Of a stretch of 64,000 nt of DNA, positions 1-7,200 are shown one piece after another. Numbering within the stretch: the first letter of the stretch is position 1; the number at the start of each line of letters is the position of its first letter. Source of the stretch: Chromobacterium violaceum ATCC 12472 (GTDB taxonomy: Bacteria; Pseudomonadota; Gammaproteobacteria; Burkholderiales; Chromobacteriaceae); contig NC_005085.1 in assembly GCF_000007705.1 (NCBI RefSeq), positions 2,613,752-2,677,751 on the forward strand, given 5' to 3'. Under the pieces are notes generated by a model. The model was not told the origin of the DNA. It saw nothing but the letters and a program-made list of their open reading frames with translations, and ran no database searches. Made by a program: the position numbers and the translations under genes.

Positions 1-2
1 CA

Positions 3-815
3 CTGGCCGCGGTGTTGTCCACCGTATCGGTCATCAGCGCGGCGGCATCCGCCGGCTTGGCCATCGCGCAACAGTTTGTGGAGGCATCGGACCCCCAAGC
101 CGCAGCTGCATTGGGGTGGGCCGCGCTTGGGGCAGGGAGTGTGAGCGGACTCAGCTCGCTGGCCTTGACTTGGGCTGCGCCTGGGGCGCGTTCATTAATC
201 GGCTTGCTGCCGGGAAGCAGTGATCGTCCGTTTGGTGGATTGATGATGTCTGGAGGCGTCAGAGCGGAAACCACAGCAGGCCAGGCTGGGTCTGGGCATG
301 CCGGAATATGGCGCGCCATCCAGGAGCGAATCCCTTTCCTGCGCAGACGCGCCGTCTTCAGCGAAGGCAGCGAGGCGATATTATATAAAAAAGGGAATTT
401 CTTAATAAAAGAATATAAAAACCAGCAAGTGGATCTAAGACAGCTCAGCAATGAGGCATCGATTTTCAATAGAGTTCATGCCTCAACCACAGCAAAAGTA
501 AAACCTCCCCGCAGCATAAAAATGCCTTTGGTGAAAGGCGTGCCGCTTTCCAATAATCATGTTTTGTTTGAACTGACAAGCGATCATGCACGTTCCCTGG
601 TGAAGTCGATGGATAGAATCCACGATCTGGGAATACTGCATGGCGATATCAGCGATGGCAATATCTTGTTCGAGAAGGCAGCGAATGAATTCAAATTCAT
701 AGACTTCAGCGCATCTGCAATGAATAGCTCGGCATTGGAAATGCGCGCTGAAAGCGACCATTTGCGCTGGAAGATACAGCAATGGCCCAACTATTCAGAG
801 GAATGGTTAATCTGA
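3..815 (+). CDS. RHS-type polymorphic toxin, C-terminal part, OspG/NleH-like kinase domain (5' truncated by window edge)
   Basis: The frame is open from the first bases, so the apparent GTG at 12 is not a real start. The first ~75 residues are an Ala/Gly-rich hydrophobic linker closely resembling the one after the RHS core in the toxin at 14763-15932. The last ~150 residues look like a minimal protein kinase: GSEAILYKK (glycine loop and lysine strand), an E in NEASIF, the catalytic loop HGDISDGN (nt 639-662), then IDFSAS in place of DFG. Spacing and motifs resemble Shigella OspG and E. coli NleH, kinases injected into host cells. Base composition falls sharply from about nt 375 (AT-rich), suggesting the kinase module was acquired separately. 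RHS proteins are usually exported by T6SS or related routes. The RHS core is inferred from the linker and lies outside the window. Confidence 0.72.
   Translation: MAAVLSTVSVISAAASAGLAIAQQFVEASDPQAAAALGWAALGAGSVSGLSSLALTWAAPGARSLIGLLPGSSDRPFGGLMMSGGVRAETTAGQAGSGHAGIWRAIQERIPFLRRRAVFSEGSEAILYKKGNFLIKEYKNQQVDLRQLSNEASIFNRVHASTTAKVKPPRSIKMPLVKGVPLSNNHVLFELTSDHARSLVKSMDRIHDLGILHGDISDGNILFEKAANEFKFIDFSASAMNSSALEMRAESDHLRWKIQQWPNYSEEWLI
130..137 (+). other. KOPS-like octamer GGGCAGGG pointing toward dif
   Basis: Exact GGGCAGGG on the + strand, left of the dif candidate, so oriented toward it. It matches the E. coli FtsK-orienting consensus GGGNAGGG. It lies inside a coding region, as such sites often do. 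Confidence 0.5.
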
Positions 816-1016
816 AGAACCACTCCGCATGCGTGAGCCGCTCTCGATGCCGCCTGTCGTCATGACTGCGCGGATCGCGCAAGCCTGTACCCGAGGGGGA
901 GGGCGGCAATGGGGCAGGGCGACTCAACGGCGGCCTGGGCGAGATTGGACTAAGCAGCCAGCAAACACCATCATGTTTGCCTAGAATATTGTCATCAGCT
1001 CGTTTGTCACCTGCCA
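816..1016. other. Intergenic region between RHS toxin and TIR-like operon
   Basis: About 200 nt with no convincing gene. It contains a GGGCAGGG octamer at 912-919 on the + strand, again pointing toward dif. It presumably holds the promoter of the downstream three-gene operon, but I could not assign -35/-10 boxes with confidence. Confidence 0.5.
912..919 (+). other. KOPS-like octamer GGGCAGGG pointing toward dif
   Basis: Second exact GGGCAGGG on the + strand left of dif, within the intergenic gap. Confidence 0.5.
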
Positions 1017-1847
1017 ATGCCATGGATGGACTTCCGACGGGTCGCAATCATGAACACCTCCCAGCACATCATCCACTACCAACCGCGGCGCATTCACGCC
1101 GCGCATGCAGATAGCTGGTTTGCGGAACCGCGCGAGCCTGACGATGGTTTCAAACGCCCTGGCTATCACACAACTCGGCAGACACGGGGCGCCGCGTCCT
1201 TGGTGCGCGAAGGAGATGTGATCTGGATGGTCGGGCAGTTGCATGCGCCCTGGGGGACCTTGCCGCCATCGCTCGATGCGCGCATCAACGTCGAGAAAGT
1301 GGAACGTCTTCCTGATGGACGTTTTCGCTTCGCTGCAAGCGCGGACTCGTGCTGGTTTCCATTATTCGATGCGCGGCCCTTGTTGAGAATACTGCAGACC
1401 CAGAACACCAAGGGGCAGGTCATGCCGCTTTGGAGGCGACCAACCGCTCCAATCGGGCAATATCTGCAAAGCCCAAGGATGCTTGTTTCCGGAGAGGAGA
1501 TACAAGCCTATGCGAAGCGGATGCTTGATCTCCCGTTGCAATTCATCAGCTATCGCATCGCCGACGGAACGCAGCCAGCATTCGAACTTGCTCGCGCGCT
1601 CCTCGACGCAGGCCACGCAGTGTTCTGGGATCGCTGGAGCCTGCCGCGGCGTCTGGCGGAGCGGCGGGAAGTGGTGAGCGACTCGGCGCTGGATGAGCAT
1701 TTGCTCAGCTGCCTGCGTAGCGCGCAAACAGTCTGGGGCGTTGAAAGTCCGCTTTATGCGGCTCCCGGCAGTTATTCCGTAAAAGAACAATCCGAAGCAA
1801 TGAATCTAGGCATTTGGCGAACAGCCAGCGCTTTGCCGAGGGCATAA
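1017..1847 (+). CDS. TIR-like domain protein, first gene of a TIR-phosphoesterase-CHAT operon
   Basis: The C-terminal ~100 residues have a TIR-like pattern: strand LQFISYR (174-180), an Ala/Leu-rich helix ending DAGH, strand VFWDRWSLP (202-210), a helix SALDEHLLSC, strand TVWGVESPLY (238-247), then SYSVKEQ, whose E257 sits where NADase TIR domains keep the catalytic Glu. The N-terminal ~150 residues are unassigned; the run GDVIWMVGQL and the beta-rich pattern could be a PUA/EVE-like fold, but this is weak. Three ATGs (1017, 1026, 1050) lack a clear SD; MNTSQ at 1050 is a good alternative start. A phosphoesterase gene follows after 50 nt on the same strand. If active, it would cleave NAD or make a nucleotide signal. 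Being directly 3' of an RHS toxin, it could instead be that toxin's immunity gene. Confidence 0.55.
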   Translation: MPWMDFRRVAIMNTSQHIIHYQPRRIHAAHADSWFAEPREPDDGFKRPGYHTTRQTRGAASLVREGDVIWMVGQLHAPWGTLPPSLDARINVEKVERLPDGRFRFAASADSCWFPLFDARPLLRILQTQNTKGQVMPLWRRPTAPIGQYLQSPRMLVSGEEIQAYAKRMLDLPLQFISYRIADGTQPAFELARALLDAGHAVFWDRWSLPRRLAERREVVSDSALDEHLLSCLRSAQTVWGVESPLYAAPGSYSVKEQSEAMNLGIWRTASALPRA

Positions 1848-1897
1848 AGACCTCGCCACGGCACGCGCCGCTTGGCGAATCTTGAGGAGGACGCACG

Positions 1898-3337
1898 ATG
1901 GTGAGCGACTTGGACTTTGACGAAGTCCATGGCATTTCAGACCTCCATATTGGCGGGCAACCAGGCTTTCAAATTTTCGGATCGACCGAGGAACTGGTCT
2001 GGCTACTGGATACGCTCAGCCAAAAGCCCGCCGAGCAACGCGTTGCGCTGGTCATCAACGGCGATTTCATTGATTTTCTCGCCGAGCCCGGCGCGCGGCA
2101 TTTTAACCCCGACAAGGCAATCGGAGATTTGGAGCGCATCAAGGGGGACGGTACCTTTGCGGCCATTTTCCCGGCAATCCAGCGGTTCGTCTCGACGGCG
2201 AATCGAACCCTGATCATCAATCTCGGCAATCATGACATCGAACTTTCCCTGCCATGGGTCCAGCGGCATTTATTGGAAATGCTGAGCGCCGGCGACGACA
2301 GTCGACGCGGCCGGATACGGCTGGTCGCCGATGGCACGGGAGTGTCGTGTCGCGTTGGCAAGGCGAATGTTCTCTTTGTGCACGGAAACGAGGTGGACGA
2401 CTGGAACCGGGCCAATTACGAGCAGCTCCGGATGGCTGCCAGAACGGGCCAATGGGGCGGGCGCATCGACCCCATCGAACCGAATGCCGGCTCAAAAATG
2501 GTCATCGAGGTGATGAATGACATCAAGCGCCAGTATCCATTCGTTGACTTGCTCAAGCCGGAAACGGAAGCCGCGATCCCCATTCTGCTGACGCTTTCTC
2601 CAGAGGCGTACGGCAAACTGCAGCCGGTGCTCTCGGTGCTCGGCCGGGTGGGGCTGGACAAATTCAAAAGCCATATCGGCTGGCTTGGCGAAGACGAGGC
2701 TCTTCCAATCTCGGATGCGCTCGTCAACTCGACCCGGCCGCTGCCATCATCGCGGCAACTACTGGACGGCGTGGAGTACATGGCGCGCCAGCAAGCAGAT
2801 CCGATGGCGCTCTTGCCCGGCGCCGCCTCCCAGCAACTGGGGGTAATGGATGCCATACGGGGGCTAATCCAGGGGAAGTCGACGGAGGAGGCATTGCGAA
2901 GGGGGCTGGATGGACTTGATAAGGACCAAAGCTTTAATCCGAACGCAGTTGACGACACGTTCACCGCCCTGGATGAGCAGGTTGACCCGAGCATCGATTT
3001 TCTGGTGGCGGGCCACACCCATCTAGAGCGTTCTCTTTCCCGAAGGAAAGGGCAGGGAAGCTATTTCAACAGCGGCACCTGGGCACGGCTTATCCAGATC
3101 TCGCCGCAAACCCGCCAGGACCCCCAGGCGTTCAATACGTTGATCAACCGGCTTATCAAGAGCCGCAGCATGGGCGAACTGGATCAGGCCGATGGTTTAG
3201 TGATCCGGCGCTGCTCGGTCGTGTCGATCTGGAAGGACGGAGACCGGACCCTTGGTGAACTGCGGCGTGTAGCGCTCGCCGCAGGACGAAAAACGCTGAT
3301 CCCGGTACCGAATACCTTGCGGAGCAAGGAGGCCTGA
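1898..3337 (+). CDS. Calcineurin-like metallophosphoesterase of a TIR/CHAT operon
   Basis: Cytoplasmic 479-residue protein with the full dimetal phosphoesterase signature: SDLHIGG (D15, H17), INGDFID, LGNHDIE, VHGNEVDDW and a C-terminal GHTHLE. About 200 residues are inserted between the fourth motif and GHTH, more than in a minimal family member, which suggests an added helical partner- or substrate-binding region. A strong AGGAGG lies about 10 nt before the ATG. The stop is only 1 nt from the TTG start of the CHAT gene, so the two are translationally coupled. In conflict operons such enzymes can act on nucleotides or nucleic acid; the substrate here cannot be read from sequence. Confidence 0.85.
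   Translation: MVSDLDFDEVHGISDLHIGGQPGFQIFGSTEELVWLLDTLSQKPAEQRVALVINGDFIDFLAEPGARHFNPDKAIGDLERIKGDGTFAAIFPAIQRFVSTANRTLIINLGNHDIELSLPWVQRHLLEMLSAGDDSRRGRIRLVADGTGVSCRVGKANVLFVHGNEVDDWNRANYEQLRMAARTGQWGGRIDPIEPNAGSKMVIEVMNDIKRQYPFVDLLKPETEAAIPILLTLSPEAYGKLQPVLSVLGRVGLDKFKSHIGWLGEDEALPISDALVNSTRPLPSSRQLLDGVEYMARQQADPMALLPGAASQQLGVMDAIRGLIQGKSTEEALRRGLDGLDKDQSFNPNAVDDTFTALDEQVDPSIDFLVAGHTHLERSLSRRKGQGSYFNSGTWARLIQISPQTRQDPQAFNTLINRLIKSRSMGELDQADGLVIRRCSVVSIWKDGDRTLGELRRVALAAGRKTLIPVPNTLRSKEA
3050..3057 (+). other. KOPS-like octamer GGGCAGGG pointing toward dif
   Basis: Third exact GGGCAGGG on the + strand left of dif, inside the phosphoesterase gene. Confidence 0.5.
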
Positions 3338-3338
3338 A

Positions 3339-5480
3339 TTGCATACCATATCGCTGGAGCTGCTTCGCCATGGTCCATCGAATAACCAGCTGCTGTCTCC
3401 GCTGACACCCTATCTGGCACTGTGCCAGAACCACCCGGCGGTCACCTTGGCTGTTCCTTTCGAGCATGGGCAAATGCTTCACCGATTGACCGCGCTCAGC
3501 TATCGGCAAGGGGATGAGCCACGCCGGTTTCAGCTTCAAGACACGGCGCGCGCGCTGGCTGATTTGTTCGGGCAAGTGCCAGGGCTGACAGCCGACATGG
3601 CGGGACACGAGGTTGGCGATGATGGCAATAGTTACACCCAGTTGCGCTTGGTTCTGTCCGCGGCCGAACTGGCGCTATTACCGTTCGAATTGATGCTGTC
3701 GCCGCCTGGCCAGCCAGGAGCAGGGCAGCACCTGTTGCTGCAGGCGCAAAGGCCGATATGTCTGACGCGGGAAATTCGCCGCGTTACCGACGACGCCGTC
3801 TCATGGCCGGTCCACCCACGTATCCTGGTCGTGCTCGCGTCTCCGCCAGGGCTGCCGGCGATTCCCGCGGAGGCGCATTTATTGGCCATCCGCCAGGCCC
3901 TGGACCCCTGGATCGCTCAAAGCGAGCTCGACTTGCCAGAGCGCCAACGGGATCGAGTCATGCGACACCTCACTGTATTGAGCAACGCCAGCATCCGCGA
4001 CATCGAGCAGGCCTGCGCGAAGACGGCATACACGCATGTGCATATCCTCGCGCATGGAGTCAACCTGCCAGGGGAGATCGACCAGAGTTTCGGCATTGCC
4101 TTGCACGCGGTGAACAGCCCTCAAGGAGAAATGGACAAAGTAAGCGGCAAGCGTCTTGCTTCCGCGTTGCGGGCGACAACGGCTGAACGCCAAACAGCCA
4201 ATTCGCGGCCCTCCGTGGTCACCATGGCGTCGTGTGACAGCGGGCACCAAGGGTCGGTGATCGGCACAGGCGCCAGCGTGGCGCACGCATTGCATGAGGC
4301 AGGCATCCCCTTGGTGATCGGATCACAGTTCCCGTTGTCCTATGGCGCTTCAGTCCGCTTCGTACAAACGCTTTATACTGGCTTTCTGTGGGGTGAGGAC
4401 CCTCGTCACCTGTTGGTTGCCTTGCGGCGCAGTCTTCACAGCGAGTATCCAGACACCCACGATTGGGCCAGCATTACCGCCTATGCGGCGTTTCCTCCCA
4501 GATTCGATAAGGGGCTCGCGGATGCCCAGATCGCCCGGGCGATGGCGCATATCGATGTGACGCTGCGATTTGCAGGCGAGGCGGTGTGGGAGACCTCTCA
4601 GCAAGTCAACCAACAGCCGATAGAAAAGGATGAGGCAGCCGAACCGTTTGAGACCCAATCGGCGCCGGCGCCTGACGGCGGCATTGGATTCAACATGCTG
4701 TCGCAAGCTCGCGAACGCGTCGCTGACGCCGTGACGAGACTGAAGGGCCTGACTCAGCGCCATCCCGGTGAGGCGGCACGATTGCATGGCTTCTTGGCCA
4801 GCACAGAAAAGCGCGCATCCGAAGTCTGTTTTCTGCTCAGCATGGACCCGCGCGAAAGCGAGTTAAAGCATGCCGCCACGTTGCGTGATGAGGGATGGCG
4901 AGCCTTGGCTCGCGCCCGGCAATACTACTGGTCGGCGTACTCTGGAAACCGTGAGGACTATTGGGCTGTCGTGCAGTACCTGTCGCTTACCTTCGTGCTA
5001 GGAGTCATCGGCAGGGCACCGCAACCCCTCGACGAAGAGTGGGATGACTTGCCACCGTTATGGTGGCTGGCTGAGGTGCAGTCCCGACAGGACCAGGGAG
5101 CCGCTGGGGCAAAAGCGATTTGGGCGCAGGCCAATTTGCTTGAGCTCCACATTCTGGCGCCCATGCTGCCCGAGATCGCCTCGCAGCTCAGCAAACATAG
5201 GCGGCTAAACGATCGCGACCCGCTGCGCATGAAAGTGCAGCAACTGGCGAGTGGACTGCAGCAGATGGTTGGCGTGGATTCGTTTGAGCTGTTTTCGACG
5301 TACCGACAACTGCATCGCTACGCGCTGTGGGAGAAAATCCTCCAGATGGATTCGATACGCCGCTCGACAGATGGAACCGAGCTCCATGCGCGATTCGAAC
5401 AAGTGCTCCAACTGTCGAAACTGGCGATCGGGATGCTGCCAGAGCAAGAAGATGTCGGTTGGGCCGATCGGCACACATAG
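3339..5480 (+). CDS. CHAT-domain (caspase-like) protease, effector candidate
   Basis: 713-residue protein with a CHAT peptidase domain at about 100-400. The catalytic His lies in HILAHG (H239) and the Cys in VTMASCDSG (C299), followed by the family-typical GTGASVAHAL, IPLVIGSQFPLSY and HDWASITAYA. The ~300 C-terminal residues are predicted largely helical and rich in Trp/Arg, with no clear TPR consensus; they may sense the partner proteins. The start is TTG at 3339, supported by AAGGAGG at 3326-3332 and by coupling to the upstream stop. CHAT proteases are clan-CD enzymes, some of which act as defence effectors that cleave proteins on activation. Here it would be the likely executioner, with TIR and phosphoesterase proteins upstream. 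Last gene of the operon. Confidence 0.82.
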   Translation: MHTISLELLRHGPSNNQLLSPLTPYLALCQNHPAVTLAVPFEHGQMLHRLTALSYRQGDEPRRFQLQDTARALADLFGQVPGLTADMAGHEVGDDGNSYTQLRLVLSAAELALLPFELMLSPPGQPGAGQHLLLQAQRPICLTREIRRVTDDAVSWPVHPRILVVLASPPGLPAIPAEAHLLAIRQALDPWIAQSELDLPERQRDRVMRHLTVLSNASIRDIEQACAKTAYTHVHILAHGVNLPGEIDQSFGIALHAVNSPQGEMDKVSGKRLASALRATTAERQTANSRPSVVTMASCDSGHQGSVIGTGASVAHALHEAGIPLVIGSQFPLSYGASVRFVQTLYTGFLWGEDPRHLLVALRRSLHSEYPDTHDWASITAYAAFPPRFDKGLADAQIARAMAHIDVTLRFAGEAVWETSQQVNQQPIEKDEAAEPFETQSAPAPDGGIGFNMLSQARERVADAVTRLKGLTQRHPGEAARLHGFLASTEKRASEVCFLLSMDPRESELKHAATLRDEGWRALARARQYYWSAYSGNREDYWAVVQYLSLTFVLGVIGRAPQPLDEEWDDLPPLWWLAEVQSRQDQGAAGAKAIWAQANLLELHILAPMLPEIASQLSKHRRLNDRDPLRMKVQQLASGLQQMVGVDSFELFSTYRQLHRYALWEKILQMDSIRRSTDGTELHARFEQVLQLSKLAIGMLPEQEDVGWADRHT

Positions 5481-5745
5481 CGATGCCCAAAGCTATGATC
5501 ACGCCAAGCGATGTTCATGGCGGAAGCGTTGAACAACGATGAGCTGATCCAGCAGGCGCCAGCTATGCAAGCCGCACGCAGACCCTTACAGCCTAATGGC
5601 CTATATTCGCATAATCTATATTATGTCAAATCGCGTATTATCAAGAATCAGGCGGTTCCTAAAAGGCGCACTGTCCTTTTGGACGGGGTCCAATTACGCA
5701 ACACTGCCGATCTAGGGAGTTCCACCGACAACAATTCAAGCTCGT
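5481..5745. other. Intergenic region carrying dif
   Basis: A 265-nt gap. The only strong element is the dif-like site at 5604-5631. A small open frame at 5511-5771 has no family features, overlaps the next gene and is not called. AT content rises around the site, as is usual for dif. Confidence 0.6.
5604..5631 (+). other. dif: dif-like XerC/XerD recombination site
   Basis: 28-bp site with 11-6-11 architecture: XerC arm TATTCGCATAA, central hexamer TCTATA, XerD arm TTATGTCAAAT. Against the E. coli dif sequence as I remember it, 23 of 28 positions match, including 10/11 of the XerD arm. CATAAT/ATTATG form a perfect inner inverted repeat. It lies in an intergenic gap. GGGCAGGG octamers point toward it from both sides. 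XerCD would resolve chromosome dimers here, activated by FtsK, whose gene is at 54191-56500. Filamentous phages integrate at dif, and a filamentous prophage remnant lies 3.7 kb away. Confidence 0.82.
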
Positions 5746-6195
5746 ATGAAAAAGAATCAGCCGTGGTGTGAATTCCCCTGCAGCCCTGACGATCTCGTCA
5801 GGGCTGTTTCGTTTGGTGACATTGAGGAAATGGCCGCCGAGCTCGGCGTCAGCGCGCAACAGCTGGCCTACTGGCGGCGTGGACGCGAGCCAGTGCCGCG
5901 CGTGGTCTACCTATGGCTGCGCCATCGCTCAGAAACGGTCCTAGGCGCGCAATACGGGCCGTTCACTGGGTTCCGGCTATGCGATCGCGGCGACGCCCTG
6001 GTATGCCCAGCAACAGGCATTCGGGTGAACCACGCAGACGTTGTGCGTCTTCCCGAGTACCGTCGCGCGCAATGCCTGATCGAGCAACAGTCAGCACTAA
6101 TTGAGCGGCTAATGATGGAGCGCGATTTCTACCGACGCAACTGCTTAAAACAAGCAAAATATGGCATGATCATCAATGCCTTAGTTCCGGACTAA
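5746..6195 (+). CDS. Small HTH DNA-binding protein, phage/mobile-element type
   Basis: 149 residues. Around 25-55, the segment EEMAAELGVSAQQLAYWRRG is a Cro/XRE-like helix-turn-helix, followed by PVPRVVYLWLRHRSE. The middle (VLGAQYGPFTGFRL) and the C-terminal helix (about 105-135, Gln/Glu/Arg-rich) could mediate oligomerisation. I cannot place it in a characterised family. Its stop overlaps the next gene by one base (TAATG), so the two are coupled. It starts 115 nt after dif, which would suit a regulator from an integrated element, but no integrase is present. Confidence 0.6.
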   Translation: MKKNQPWCEFPCSPDDLVRAVSFGDIEEMAAELGVSAQQLAYWRRGREPVPRVVYLWLRHRSETVLGAQYGPFTGFRLCDRGDALVCPATGIRVNHADVVRLPEYRRAQCLIEQQSALIERLMMERDFYRRNCLKQAKYGMIINALVPD

Positions 6196-6809
6196 TGAAT
6201 ATCATGGTCAGCTTCTTCATCATCTCCATCATCCTCGCCGGCGTAGCTGGGCTTGTACTGAAGCCGGGAAAACAGAAGGCGCAGAAGGCAACGAAAGAGC
6301 CTGAGTCACAGGAGATAGAAAAAACAAACAGCTACGGCGCAGCACGATTTGTGCTGAAGCGCCCCACTATCCTGACGCCCCGTGAAATTGAATGCTATCG
6401 GCGACTAACTGTCAGCCTCTGTCCGAATTTTCTAGTCTTCCCTCAAGTGGCGTTCAGCCAGATACTAGACACCAAGGGCGGGAGCCGATGGCAACGTGAA
6501 TGGCTACGCAGAACCATGAGCCAAAAAGTGGCTGATTACCTCATCTGCAAAAATGATCTGACCATGATCGCGGTGATAGAGCTGGACGATAGCAGCCACC
6601 TGGGGAAAGAGGAACAAGACAAGATGCGTGATGCTGTCATTCGGCAAATCGGCTTGATGCCGCTGCGCATCCCAGAGACACCACCTCAGGAGTTGCTTGA
6701 TCGCTACGCCAGTATTCTGTCCAAGATGTACCCGGCTGGTGCAGCCACAGAAGCGCAAAGTCAAAGGCCCGGGAAGACGCTCCGGCCTACGGAAAAATTC
6801 TCAAATTGA
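6195..6809 (+). CDS. DUF2726 protein with N-terminal membrane anchor, restriction-endonuclease-like fold
   Basis: 204 residues. One N-terminal membrane segment (about 4-21) is followed by a charged linker, then a DUF2726 domain (about 50-170) opening with VLKRPTILTPREIECYRRL. VADYLICKN (D114) and AVIELDDSSH (E129, D131) fit the D...E-x-D core of the PD-(D/E)XK nuclease fold, which DUF2726 proteins share. Whether it cuts DNA is unknown. It overlaps the upstream HTH gene by one base, implying a two-gene unit, and is followed by a hairpin terminator. Confidence 0.72.
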   Translation: MNIMVSFFIISIILAGVAGLVLKPGKQKAQKATKEPESQEIEKTNSYGAARFVLKRPTILTPREIECYRRLTVSLCPNFLVFPQVAFSQILDTKGGSRWQREWLRRTMSQKVADYLICKNDLTMIAVIELDDSSHLGKEEQDKMRDAVIRQIGLMPLRIPETPPQELLDRYASILSKMYPAGAATEAQSQRPGKTLRPTEKFSN

Positions 6810-6816
6810 GAAAAAA

Positions 6817-6862
6817 GACGGGTAATACCAGTCACCCGTCTAGGCCGCTTCGCGGCCTTCTT
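6817..6862 (+). terminator. Double hairpin between convergent genes
   Basis: GACGGGT/ACCCGTC (6817-6823/6834-6840), then AGGCCGC TTC GCGGCCT (6842-6858) with a short T-rich tail. It lies between the DUF2726 gene (+) and the lipoprotein gene (-) and could act in both directions. Confidence 0.65.
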
Positions 6863-6870
6863 GGGCGTTA

Positions 6871-7200
6871 CTAGCCAGTCAGTTGAGGCAAGCTACTTGG
6901 CAGCACTCCACCAGCTTTTCGATATTCAAGGTAACGATTCATGACAGACCACGAACGGGCCACTACCTCATTCGTGATGTCACCCGGGGTGTGGCTGGAC
7001 TCACCGTGTCGAGGCGCTTTTGAATGGTCAGTGATGTACTTTAGATACGTGTCGCGCGCATCATTCACGGCCGCATAGACTGCGGTGTCTCGTGTCACGG
7101 TTGCATCCGTATCGGGCAAGGAGCATCCGGCCAGGGTCGCAAGCACCGCCAGTGTCAAAGCATGTTTCACCGCTCTATAGTGCGACCTAGGCAATTGCAT
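6871..7200 (-). CDS. Small lipoprotein, last gene of the Tle1 effector operon
   Basis: 109 residues with a lipoprotein signal peptide ending LATLAGC (Cys26), so the mature form (~83 aa) would be membrane-anchored in the periplasm. It overlaps the 3' end of the phospholipase gene by 14 nt, which implies co-expression. No domain recognised. By position it could be a second immunity protein that guards the periplasm against the lipase, but unlike the 172-aa partner it matches no known Tli family that I can name. Confidence 0.65.
   Translation of the reverse strand: MQLPRSHYRAVKHALTLAVLATLAGCSLPDTDATVTRDTAVYAAVNDARDTYLKYITDHSKAPRHGESSHTPGDITNEVVARSWSVMNRYLEYRKAGGVLPSSLPQLTG

Noticed and set aside
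1017-1847. Immunity gene for the upstream RHS kinase toxin
   Set aside because: Possible by position, but the TIR-like pattern and the operon with phosphoesterase and CHAT genes fit a separate system better. Not excluded.
5511-5771. 86-codon open frame over the dif region
   Set aside because: It overlaps dif and the HTH gene, has no recognisable motif and no RBS.
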